Positions 7,088 through 12,872 of a DNA stretch of 12,872 nt are shown in pieces (position 1 is the first letter of the stretch; each line of letters begins with the position of its first letter). Under the pieces are notes generated by a model. That model did not search any database. It was not told the DNA's origin and was given only the letters and a program-made list of their open reading frames with translations. The DNA lies in contig DIAL01000069.1 of the NCBI GenBank assembly GCA_002414705.1, forward strand, positions 8,280-21,151. Direction: 5' to 3'. Both the position numbers and the translations under genes were made by a program. Source of the DNA: Flavobacteriaceae bacterium UBA5079 (GTDB lineage: Bacteria; Bacteroidota; Bacteroidia; Flavobacteriales; Flavobacteriaceae).

Positions 7088-8725
7088 TTATTTCTTTAAA
7101 TCGATTTGTTTCAAATTCTCCATACGATTACGAATCAAGAAATCATCAATGGTTTCAAAATGCTCAATAACACGTTGGTCCTTAAATTCGAATACTTTTT
7201 GTGATAAGCCTTGAAGAAAATCACGATCGTGAGATACCAAAATTAACGTGCCATCAAAATCTAAAAGCGCCTCTTTTAAAACGTCCTTAGATTTTAAATC
7301 CAAGTGATTGGTTGGCTCATCCAGAATTAACAAATTCACAGGTTCCAAAAGCAATTTTACCATAGCTAGTCGTGTTTTTTCACCACCAGATAACACACTT
7401 ACTTTTTTATCAATATCGTCGCCTTTAAACATAAATCCACCCAAAATATTTTTAATTTGAGTCCGAATATCACCTTGAGCCACTTCATCAACCGTTTGAA
7501 AAATAGTTAAATCCTTATCCAATAAGGAGGCTTGATTTTGAGCAAAATAACCCACTTTCACATTATGTCCTAATTCACACGTTCCATTCACAGGAATTTC
7601 GCCCATAATAGCTTTAATCATGGTTGATTTTCCTTCACCATTCCGACCAACAAAAGACACTTTTTCACCTCTAGAAATAGACATATTGGCATTCTTGAAT
7701 ACCACCAGATCATCATAAGATTTAGATAAATCCTTTACAGTAACCGGATAATCACCTGAACGTTGCGCTGGAGGAAATCGTAGTTTTAAAGCAGACGTAT
7801 CAATATCATCTACTTCAATAATTTCCAGTTTTTCTAACATGCGTTCACGGGAATTTACTTGATTGGTTTTAGAGAATGTCCCTTTAAAACGCTCAATAAA
7901 CGCCATATTATCTGCAATAAAACGTTGCTGTTCTTTAAACGCTTTAATTTGATGCACACGTCTGTCTTCACGCAACTGCAAATAATGAGAATAGTTTGCT
8001 TTGTAATCGTAAATGCGACCCATAGTGACTTCAATCGTGCGGTTGGTAATAGTATCAATAAAGGCTTTATCGTGAGAAATAACCATAACGGCATTGGCTT
8101 TATTTAGGAGAAAATCTTCCAGCCAAATAACCGATTCAATATCGATGTGATTGGTTGGCTCATCCAATAAAATTAAGTCGGGTTTTTGAAGCAACATTTT
8201 AGCTAACTCAATTCGCATACGGTAACCACCACTAAATTCGCTGGTCTGTCGTGAAAAATCGGAGCGCTTAAAACCTAAACCACCTAATGCTTTTTCAACT
8301 TCGGCATCGTAATTAACATCTTCTAAAGCGTAATATTTTTCACCTAAATCGGACACCTTGGTAATGATATTCATGTATTCATCAGATTCATAATCTGTAC
8401 GCGTTTCCAAGGCTTTATTTAAAGCATCCATTTCGTCTCGCATATCAAAAATATGTGCAAATGCTTTGGACGCTTCTTCAAAAACAGTACAATTATCCTC
8501 TGTCAATAAATGTTGCGGTAAGTAAGCAATAACGGCATCTTTAGGAAATCGTACATTGCCACGCGTTCCTTTTTGTTCACCTGCAACAATTTTCATCATG
8601 GTAGATTTTCCGGCACCATTTTTACCCATAAGGGCAATTTTATCATTTTCATTTATGGTAAATGACACATCACTAAATAAGGTGTGACCGCTAAACTCTA
8701 CTGCTAAATTATCTACTGAAATCAT
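7088..8725 (-). CDS. ABC-F family ATPase (ribosome-associated, Uup/YbiT/YdiF type)
   Basis: A 545-residue soluble protein with two ABC ATPase domains in tandem and no membrane segment, the layout of ABC-F translation factors that bind the ribosomal E site. Domain 1: Walker A GKNGAGKS at 34-41, signature FSGGY at 164-168, Walker B LILLDEPTNHID at 184-195, switch His218. Linker (P-site tRNA interaction motif region), two helices rich in Lys/Arg, about 240-320. Domain 2: Walker A GRNGEGKS at 360-367, signature LSGGE at 445-449, Walker B LLILDEPTNHLD at 465-476, switch His499. It lacks the coiled-coil C-terminal extension of Uup. Both catalytic glutamates are present. The likely role is easing stalled or hibernating ribosomes; antibiotic protection is possible but nothing specific supports it. 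It has its own promoter and terminator. Confidence 0.93.
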   Translation of the reverse strand: MISVDNLAVEFSGHTLFSDVSFTINENDKIALMGKNGAGKSTMMKIVAGEQKGTRGNVRFPKDAVIAYLPQHLLTEDNCTVFEEASKAFAHIFDMRDEMDALNKALETRTDYESDEYMNIITKVSDLGEKYYALEDVNYDAEVEKALGGLGFKRSDFSRQTSEFSGGYRMRIELAKMLLQKPDLILLDEPTNHIDIESVIWLEDFLLNKANAVMVISHDKAFIDTITNRTIEVTMGRIYDYKANYSHYLQLREDRRVHQIKAFKEQQRFIADNMAFIERFKGTFSKTNQVNSRERMLEKLEIIEVDDIDTSALKLRFPPAQRSGDYPVTVKDLSKSYDDLVVFKNANMSISRGEKVSFVGRNGEGKSTMIKAIMGEIPVNGTCELGHNVKVGYFAQNQASLLDKDLTIFQTVDEVAQGDIRTQIKNILGGFMFKGDDIDKKVSVLSGGEKTRLAMVKLLLEPVNLLILDEPTNHLDLKSKDVLKEALLDFDGTLILVSHDRDFLQGLSQKVFEFKDQRVIEHFETIDDFLIRNRMENLKQIDLKK

Positions 8726-8744
8726 GATGTTATTTTTAAAGGCG

Positions 8745-8752
8745 CAAAGCTA
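8745..8752 (-). promoter_or_regulatory. -7 promoter element of the ABC-F gene
   Basis: TAGCTTTG on the minus strand is a full match to the Bacteroidota -7 consensus TAnnTTTG and ends 19 bases before the ATG at 8725. A TTG at 8766-8768 has only 13 bases of spacing, short for a -33 element. The call rests on the -7 motif and position. Confidence 0.55.
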
Positions 8753-8791
8753 TGAAAAAGCGTATCAATTTTAAGACTTATTATGAAGTGC

Positions 8792-10024
8792 TTACTTATT
8801 TTTTAATTCAATCCACTTACTCATGAATTTCGTGCTTTGAAGTGATTGATGTTGTAGCATGTGTCCGGTGAAATTATTTTGCCTGTGATTTGATAAATCT
8901 GCCCTTATGAGATTTATGACTTTAATAAAATCAGCTTCAAAAAACTGTTTATCAAAGCGTTTATTAATGATTTCAAAACCGTTTTGTTGTTTGGATTTCC
9001 AAGTCGATTCATCCGTATAAAGTTCAACAGCTTTGTTTATAAATTCATCTTGATCATCAGCAATAAATCCATTGGAATCCAATGTTCCGAACATACCTTC
9101 CGCAGCAATGGTAGTCATAACAGATGGTGTGCCATTTTGCATAGCATCAATTAGCTTTCCTTTTAAACCTGCTCCAAACTGTAAAGGCGCCAAACAAACT
9201 AGCGATGTTTGCATGACGTCATGAACCGATTCAGTAAATCCTTTAACAAAAAAACCTTCAGCCTCCTTGTGTAATTCGGTTACTTTCTGACTGGCATACG
9301 CACCATAAATATGAAGTTCAGCTTGTGGCAATTGTTTTCGAATGCCAGGCCAAATAACTTCCTTTAAAAATAAAACCGACTGGTAATTGGGTTTATGAAA
9401 GAAATTCCCAATGGTAATAAAATTTGCTCTTGAATTAAAATCAGGTAAATTAGTAATACTATTTTCAGTAACAGACTCTAATAAAAACGGTAAATAGTGA
9501 AGTAAACTTTTATCTACTTTAAAATACGTGTCTAGCAATTCCATTTCCGCTTCAGAAATAATAAGACTTAAATCACATCTATATATACTGGCAATTTCCC
9601 GTTTGGATGTGTCGTTTACTAAATATTTTTTGAAATCGGTTTCGTTATCTTTTAAAGCTAATTCGCGCGCTTTACGTAAGCCATGTAAATCTTCGGTATC
9701 TAATAACCGAAGAGCATTCGGACAATTTTCAGCAACACGCCATCCAAACTGTTCTTCAGTTAAGAAGCGGTCAAACATTACAATATCTGGATTTTCAGAT
9801 TTAATAAAATCATCAAAACTAGAATCGTTTAATTTTATGGCGACTTCAGGAATATTTAAACTTGATAAATCGAACGCATTATTCGTTTTTGCTGTAGCTG
9901 TAGCAAACGTAATGTTGTAATTTTCTGTCTGAAAAAGATTCATTATTTGAAGCATCCTACTACCAGCGGCCGAACTTTTAGGTTCAGGCCAAACGCAACC
10001 AATAATTACTAGGTTTTTAGTCAT
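8792..10024 (-). CDS. Glycosyltransferase, GT4-like (GT-B fold)
   Basis: A 410-residue predicted cytoplasmic glycosyltransferase that would transfer a sugar from an activated donor to a surface glycan or lipid acceptor. The N-terminal Rossmann half starts with NLVIIGCVWPEPKSSAAGSR (4-23), the usual acceptor-side opening with a Gly-rich loop. The C-terminal donor half begins near FITIGNFFHKPNYQSVLFLK (202-221). It contains the family signature GAGLKGKLIDAMQNGTPSVM at 284-303, then TTIAAEGM. About 35 residues after the last core helix (376-410) are polar and look like a lineage-specific tail. No transmembrane segment or signal peptide is visible. It starts 18 bases after the stop of the Haem_bd gene and is probably co-transcribed with it. 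There are no other polysaccharide genes nearby, so donor and acceptor are unknown. No clear terminator follows. Confidence 0.85.
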   Translation of the reverse strand: MTKNLVIIGCVWPEPKSSAAGSRMLQIMNLFQTENYNITFATATAKTNNAFDLSSLNIPEVAIKLNDSSFDDFIKSENPDIVMFDRFLTEEQFGWRVAENCPNALRLLDTEDLHGLRKARELALKDNETDFKKYLVNDTSKREIASIYRCDLSLIISEAEMELLDTYFKVDKSLLHYLPFLLESVTENSITNLPDFNSRANFITIGNFFHKPNYQSVLFLKEVIWPGIRKQLPQAELHIYGAYASQKVTELHKEAEGFFVKGFTESVHDVMQTSLVCLAPLQFGAGLKGKLIDAMQNGTPSVMTTIAAEGMFGTLDSNGFIADDQDEFINKAVELYTDESTWKSKQQNGFEIINKRFDKQFFEADFIKVINLIRADLSNHRQNNFTGHMLQHQSLQSTKFMSKWIELKNK

Positions 10025-10042
10025 AAAATAATTAGAAAAATA

Positions 10043-10516
10043 CTATTCTGGTTTTGGTGCTAAACCATATATAACACGCATATTTTTAGCCCAATTAATC
10101 ACACTTTCTATCTGTTCATCTGATAAATTAGCCTCACCATGTGTATATGTATAGGATTCTAAAGGCATCTCTTTTTCCTCTACCATTTCTATTAACTCCT
10201 CTAGTTTATGATCTTTCTTTTTAACCGAGTAATCATTCCAAACAGATACATTAAAGTGTTTTTTACCATCATTTACATGTTCAGCTAACCAGTAATTTAC
10301 AGGTGTAATTTTATCATACCAAGGGTAACGTGTGTTATTACTATGGCAATCAAAACAGGTTTCTTTTAAAATGGCAGCCACATCTTCTGGTGGATTTGTT
10401 TCGGTTATAAACGGTTCAACGCTAGCCATATCACCTGTGTTTTTTTCTGGTCCGAAAAATTGTGCAATTACAAATACGACTAATAAAACAATCAGAATTT
10501 TCTTTACTATTTTCAT
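10043..10516 (-). CDS. Membrane-anchored c-type heme-binding protein (Haem_bd family)
   Basis: A 157-residue protein with an uncleaved-looking N-terminal anchor (residues 5-21, hydrophobic after MKIVKK) and a periplasmic heme domain. The heme c motif is C54-x-x-C57-H58 (CFDCHSNNTRYPWYDKI), typical of the Haem_bd domain. Met117 in EKEMPLESYTYTH is the likely sixth iron ligand, also typical of the family. The conserved NYWLAEHVNDGKKHFN helix lies at 74-89. A redox, electron-transfer or heme-sensing role is plausible but unproven. It is the first gene of a probable two-gene operon with the glycosyltransferase and is transcribed divergently from the helical-repeat gene, with only 37 bases between start codons. 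Confidence 0.88.
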   Translation of the reverse strand: MKIVKKILIVLLVVFVIAQFFGPEKNTGDMASVEPFITETNPPEDVAAILKETCFDCHSNNTRYPWYDKITPVNYWLAEHVNDGKKHFNVSVWNDYSVKKKDHKLEELIEMVEEKEMPLESYTYTHGEANLSDEQIESVINWAKNMRVIYGLAPKPE

Positions 10517-10535
10517 TTTGTGTAATTTTATATGT

Positions 10536-10568
10536 CAAAAATAAGAAAAACCCGTGACTACAGACCAA
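10536..10568 (-). promoter_or_regulatory. Promoter of the Haem_bd-glycosyltransferase operon
   Basis: On the minus strand, TATTTTTG at 10543-10536 matches TAnnTTTG exactly and lies 19 bases before the ATG at 10516. A TTG at 10568-10566 sits 22 bases upstream, an acceptable -33 spacing in Bacteroidota. The -33 element would lie inside the first codons of the divergent gene, so the two promoters are interleaved. Confidence 0.5.
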
Positions 10569-11123
10569 CTATACACCGAATTAAATTATGTAAATCATTC
10601 GCGAGAAAAACGGATGCATTATGCCAATTTAGTGATAGAGAATCCGGAATTAATTCCGAAGTTATTGGATATTCTCTTTATGGTTGATGATAAAATTTCC
10701 TGCAGAGCTGCTTGGGTTTTAGAGTTTATGTGTGGTGAAAATTTAGACTATCTCATTCCGCATTTAGATATTTTTACGGAAAAGATGCATACCATTCATT
10801 TAGATTCTGCAGTCAGACCTATTGCTAAAATTTGCGAGTATTTAGCAAAAGCTTATTATTCAAAATCACGAAATACAATTCAATTAAACTTAAACAACTT
10901 ACATCAAGAACGCATTATTTCTATCTGTTTTGATTATATGATACGGGATGAGAAAATTGCACCAAAAGCGTATTCTATGAATACTTTATATCTTTTTGGA
11001 AGGGATTATGATTGGATTCACCCAGAACTCGTTTTAATTTTAGAACGTGACTACCAAATGCAAAGCTCTGGTTTTAAAGCTCGTGCAAAGCACATTTTGA
11101 AGAAAATTAAAGCTGCAAAATAA
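10554..11123 (+). CDS. Small alpha-helical (HEAT-like) protein of unknown function
   Basis: A 189-residue, all-helical, soluble protein with no signal peptide or membrane segment. Leu/Ile-rich helix pairs such as PELIPKLLDILFMVDDKISC and LDYLIPHLDIF, plus a basic C-terminus (KARAKHILKKIKAAK), suggest an ARM/HEAT-type helical repeat. I see no catalytic motif. The start is GTG at 10554: an in-frame TAA at 10542-10544 blocks any upstream start, and the next ATG (10614) would cut off a conserved-looking N-terminus. From memory, relatives in flavobacterial genomes are sometimes labelled adenylosuccinate lyase. This sequence has none of that enzyme's motifs (no TNHDVKA, no RTHGQP), and the true purB lies 1.1 kb downstream. 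A scaffold or regulatory role is a guess. Its 3' end overlaps the convergent DUF1028 gene by 17 bases. Confidence 0.75.
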   Translation: MTTDQLYTELNYVNHSREKRMHYANLVIENPELIPKLLDILFMVDDKISCRAAWVLEFMCGENLDYLIPHLDIFTEKMHTIHLDSAVRPIAKICEYLAKAYYSKSRNTIQLNLNNLHQERIISICFDYMIRDEKIAPKAYSMNTLYLFGRDYDWIHPELVLILERDYQMQSSGFKARAKHILKKIKAAK

Positions 11124-11130
11124 GCTTTAA
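11103..11130 (-). terminator. Palindrome at the overlapping gene ends, possible DUF1028 terminator
   Basis: An 8-bp perfect inverted repeat (TTAAAGCT at 11107-11114, AGCTTTAA at 11123-11130) with an 8-base loop spans the 17-base overlap of the two convergent genes and includes both stop codons. On the minus strand it is followed by TTTTCTT, as an intrinsic terminator would be. On the plus strand no T-tract follows. The stem has only two G:C pairs, so its strength is doubtful. Confidence 0.4.
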
Positions 11131-12087
11131 ATCGGCATCTGATATTTCTAATAATTTACTCGCAACCAAGCGTTCTGTTAACAATTTCCAATTAGAATCT
11201 GCTTTATAAATTCGCTTTAAAATGGGTTTAGCTTGATTAACATCCTTATTATTTATCATATTAATAGCATACCAAAATTGTATTTCTAAATTATCAGGAA
11301 AAAGTGCTTGTGCTTTTAAGTAATAACTTTCTGCTTTTTCAGAATCACCAACTTCCATTGCTAAATCACCGAGATTCATAAAATTATAAGCTTTATGAAT
11401 TCCCATTAGGCGTTCCAGTTCTTCAATTGGGTTTTCATGATCTTCAATACGCAAATCCATTATGGTATCTTCCCAACTATTCCCTGTTGTTTCTGGTTTC
11501 ACAATTAAAATAGCAGCCGATTGTTTACCACGAATATCACCTTTTTCAGCTTGTGCAGCTTTCATGGCTGCTAGAATACGTTCACTTAAAGTTCCTTTCG
11601 TTGTTTCAAACGCATTGGCCATAGCATCCCAAACGGTATTATTTAACATCATATTGGCCTGTACTGAAAAGTTTTTACCATTTCTGTGTCCAGCTTCTGC
11701 AATACATAAATCACCTGTGTGCGATGCCACTTCGCCTTTCGAATTTAAAAAAGCCACTTGGCGATACATAGCTCCAGAATCCGCTCGTAACAATTGATTT
11801 AATGCGTCTTGTGGCAAAACACCTTGTTTCATTAATGCCAAGCCTTTGGGTCCATAACTAGGGTTTACCAAAGATTGAGTAGCTACCACTCCAACACCAG
11901 CTTCTCCATAAATAACTAAACTACCAACACTAAACCAATGAGATTGTACTGCAACACCCATTTCGCCAGTTACAGAATCTCTTGCAACGATAGAGTATGT
12001 ATGTGTGAACGGCTCTGACTTTTTATGAAATTGGGAAAAACTCATTTGAAAAACTAGAAATAAACTGACATATATAAGATGTTTCAT
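11107..12087 (-). CDS. Secreted DUF1028 (Ntn-hydrolase-like) protein with C-terminal TPR region
   Basis: A 326-residue exported protein. Residues 1-19 are a signal peptide (MKHLIYVSLFLVF, then SFSQ). Residues about 28-225 are a DUF1028 domain, opening THTYSIVARDSVTGEMGVAV and continuing AGVGVVATQSLVNPSYGPKG. This family is grouped with the N-terminal nucleophile hydrolases. If that holds, Thr30 near the domain start is a candidate nucleophile once processed (inference). A region at 232-300 (NFMNLGDLAMEVGDSEKAES then YYLKAQALFPDN) reads as TPR-like helical repeats, probably for protein binding. Its substrate is unknown. It lies between, and on the strand opposite to, the helical-repeat gene and purB. 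TATCTTGT at 12114-12107 (minus) is a weak -7 candidate. Confidence 0.87.
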   Translation of the reverse strand: MKHLIYVSLFLVFQMSFSQFHKKSEPFTHTYSIVARDSVTGEMGVAVQSHWFSVGSLVIYGEAGVGVVATQSLVNPSYGPKGLALMKQGVLPQDALNQLLRADSGAMYRQVAFLNSKGEVASHTGDLCIAEAGHRNGKNFSVQANMMLNNTVWDAMANAFETTKGTLSERILAAMKAAQAEKGDIRGKQSAAILIVKPETTGNSWEDTIMDLRIEDHENPIEELERLMGIHKAYNFMNLGDLAMEVGDSEKAESYYLKAQALFPDNLEIQFWYAINMINNKDVNQAKPILKRIYKADSNWKLLTERLVASKLLEISDADLKLILQL

Positions 12088-12179
12088 AATTAGTTAATTT
12101 GCATGGACAAGATACGTAAAATCGGTTAAGAATCTGAAAAACTTAATGCTTTAGGCTTCAAAATTTTAGTTAAAAAGCG

Positions 12180-12187
12180 TATCTTTG
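12180..12187 (+). promoter_or_regulatory. -7 promoter element of purB
   Basis: TATCTTTG is an exact match to the Bacteroidota -7 consensus TAnnTTTG, placed 25 bases before the purB ATG at 12213, giving a short leader of about 20 bases. No clean -33 TTG is visible at the right spacing. I see no PurR-type operator or purine riboswitch in the 125-base intergenic region. Confidence 0.55.
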
Positions 12188-12212
12188 CAACTTTTAAAAC
12201 ACAACAACTATC

Positions 12213-12872
12213 ATGTCTATATCATCCTTAAATGCCATCTCTCCTATTGATGGTCGTTACCGTAATAAAGTTGAAAAATTAGCACCTTACTTTTCTGAAG
12301 AAGCTTTAATCAAGTATCGTGTTCAAGTAGAAATTGAGTATTTTATTGCCTTATGCGAAATTCCACTTCCACAATTAGCCGATTTTAATGCGGACTTATT
12401 TGATGATTTACGTGCTATTTATAAAAATTTTACAGCTATTGATGCCTCTGCAATTAAGGATATTGAAAGTGTAACCAATCATGATGTAAAAGCTGTTGAA
12501 TACTTTATAAAGGAAAAATTCGACACTTTAAACATTTCAAAATACAAGGAGTTTATTCATTTTGGCTTAACATCCCAAGATATTAATAACACCTCTATTC
12601 CCTTAAGTATTAAGGAAGCTATGAATGATGTGTATGTACCGGAATATTTTGAAGTTTTAAATAAATTAAAATCACTTACTAAAGATTGGGAGTCCATTTC
12701 CATGTTAGCAAGAACCCATGGTCAGCCAGCATCTCCAACGCGTTTAGGGAAAGAAATACAAGTTTTCGTAACACGTTTGGAAGCGCAATTTGATTTACTA
12801 AATGATATTCCAAGTGCTGCCAAATTTGGTGGTGCAACCGGAAATTTCAATGCCCATCATGTTGCTTATCCG
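12213..12872 (+). CDS. purB: Adenylosuccinate lyase (3' partial)
   Basis: The first 220 codons of adenylosuccinate lyase, which removes fumarate from SAICAR and from adenylosuccinate in purine synthesis. The frame is open to the window edge. The sequence follows the E. coli PurB type (about 456 residues) closely: SPIDGRY at 10-16, TNHDVKAVEYF at 88-98 with His90, FIHFGLTSQDIN at 114-125, and RTHGQPASPT at 167-176 with His169, the catalytic His region. The ASL/fumarase signature GSSxMPxKxN falls beyond the window. The start at 12213 aligns with the E. coli N-terminus and follows a good -7 element. Nothing suggests a defect in the visible half. Confidence 0.95.
   Translation, partial: MSISSLNAISPIDGRYRNKVEKLAPYFSEEALIKYRVQVEIEYFIALCEIPLPQLADFNADLFDDLRAIYKNFTAIDASAIKDIESVTNHDVKAVEYFIKEKFDTLNISKYKEFIHFGLTSQDINNTSIPLSIKEAMNDVYVPEYFEVLNKLKSLTKDWESISMLARTHGQPASPTRLGKEIQVFVTRLEAQFDLLNDIPSAAKFGGATGNFNAHHVAYP

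Noticed and set aside
7088..8725. Antibiotic-resistance ABC-F (ribosome protection) gene
   Set aside because: Chromosomal housekeeping context, ordinary composition and no acquired-element signals; the Uup/YbiT/YdiF-type role is more likely.
12088..12212. Purine riboswitch or PurR operator upstream of purB
   Set aside because: No purine-aptamer core or palindromic operator is visible; the region shows only -7 promoter-like elements.
1..12872. Defence island, biosynthetic cluster or mobile element
   Set aside because: No integrase, transposase, flanking repeats, restriction, CRISPR, toxin-antitoxin or reverse transcriptase genes, and composition looks uniform across the window.

Overview
The window looks like an ordinary chromosomal stretch from a marine-type member of the Flavobacteriaceae (Bacteroidota). 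The evidence is the AT-rich sequence, TAnnTTTG-type -7 promoter elements without Shine-Dalgarno sequences, and several families typical of the group: CarboxypepD_reg-like protein, DUF6090, CHRD lipoprotein, Haem_bd protein and a zinc-less CobB-like sirtuin. I see no rRNA, tRNA, CRISPR array, insertion sequence, integrase or phage gene. No gene-free gap exceeds 300 bases.

Layout. Bases 1-958 (+) hold the 3' end of a DEAD-box RNA helicase, closed by a terminator that runs into the leader of a secreted carboxypeptidase-regulatory-like protein (1045-1818, +). On the minus strand lie trmH (1954-2616) and, upstream of it, a triple-CHRD lipoprotein (2679-3884), separated by a strong intrinsic terminator that ends about six bases before the trmH start codon. 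A CobB-like deacylase (3992-4672, +) diverges from the lipoprotein gene and meets a minus-strand pair tail to tail with a single base between. That pair is a secreted beta-lactamase-fold serine hydrolase (5399-6964) followed by a DUF6090 membrane protein (4674-5399), coupled through TAATG. A perfect 12-bp hairpin terminator separates the pair from an upstream ABC-F ATPase gene (7088-8725, -).

Further right, a probable two-gene minus operon encodes a c-type Haem_bd protein (10043-10516) and a GT4-like glycosyltransferase (8792-10024). It diverges from a small helical-repeat protein gene (10554-11123, +, GTG start). That gene overlaps by 17 bases, tail to tail, the gene for a secreted DUF1028/TPR protein (11107-12087, -). 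The window ends in the first 220 codons of purB (12213 onward, +), which has a clear TATCTTTG promoter element.

How the genes work together. RNA handling and translation (helicase, TrmH, ABC-F), protein deacylation (CobB) and purine synthesis (PurB) are housekeeping roles. They are interspersed with cell-envelope or secreted proteins of uncertain role. I found no convincing multi-gene novel system. The most worthwhile points are the terminator-proximal trmH start, the eroded first CHRD repeat, the zinc-less sirtuin with an intact acyl-pocket Tyr/Arg pair, the DUF6090-hydrolase coupling, and the helical-repeat protein close to purB, which invites misannotation.
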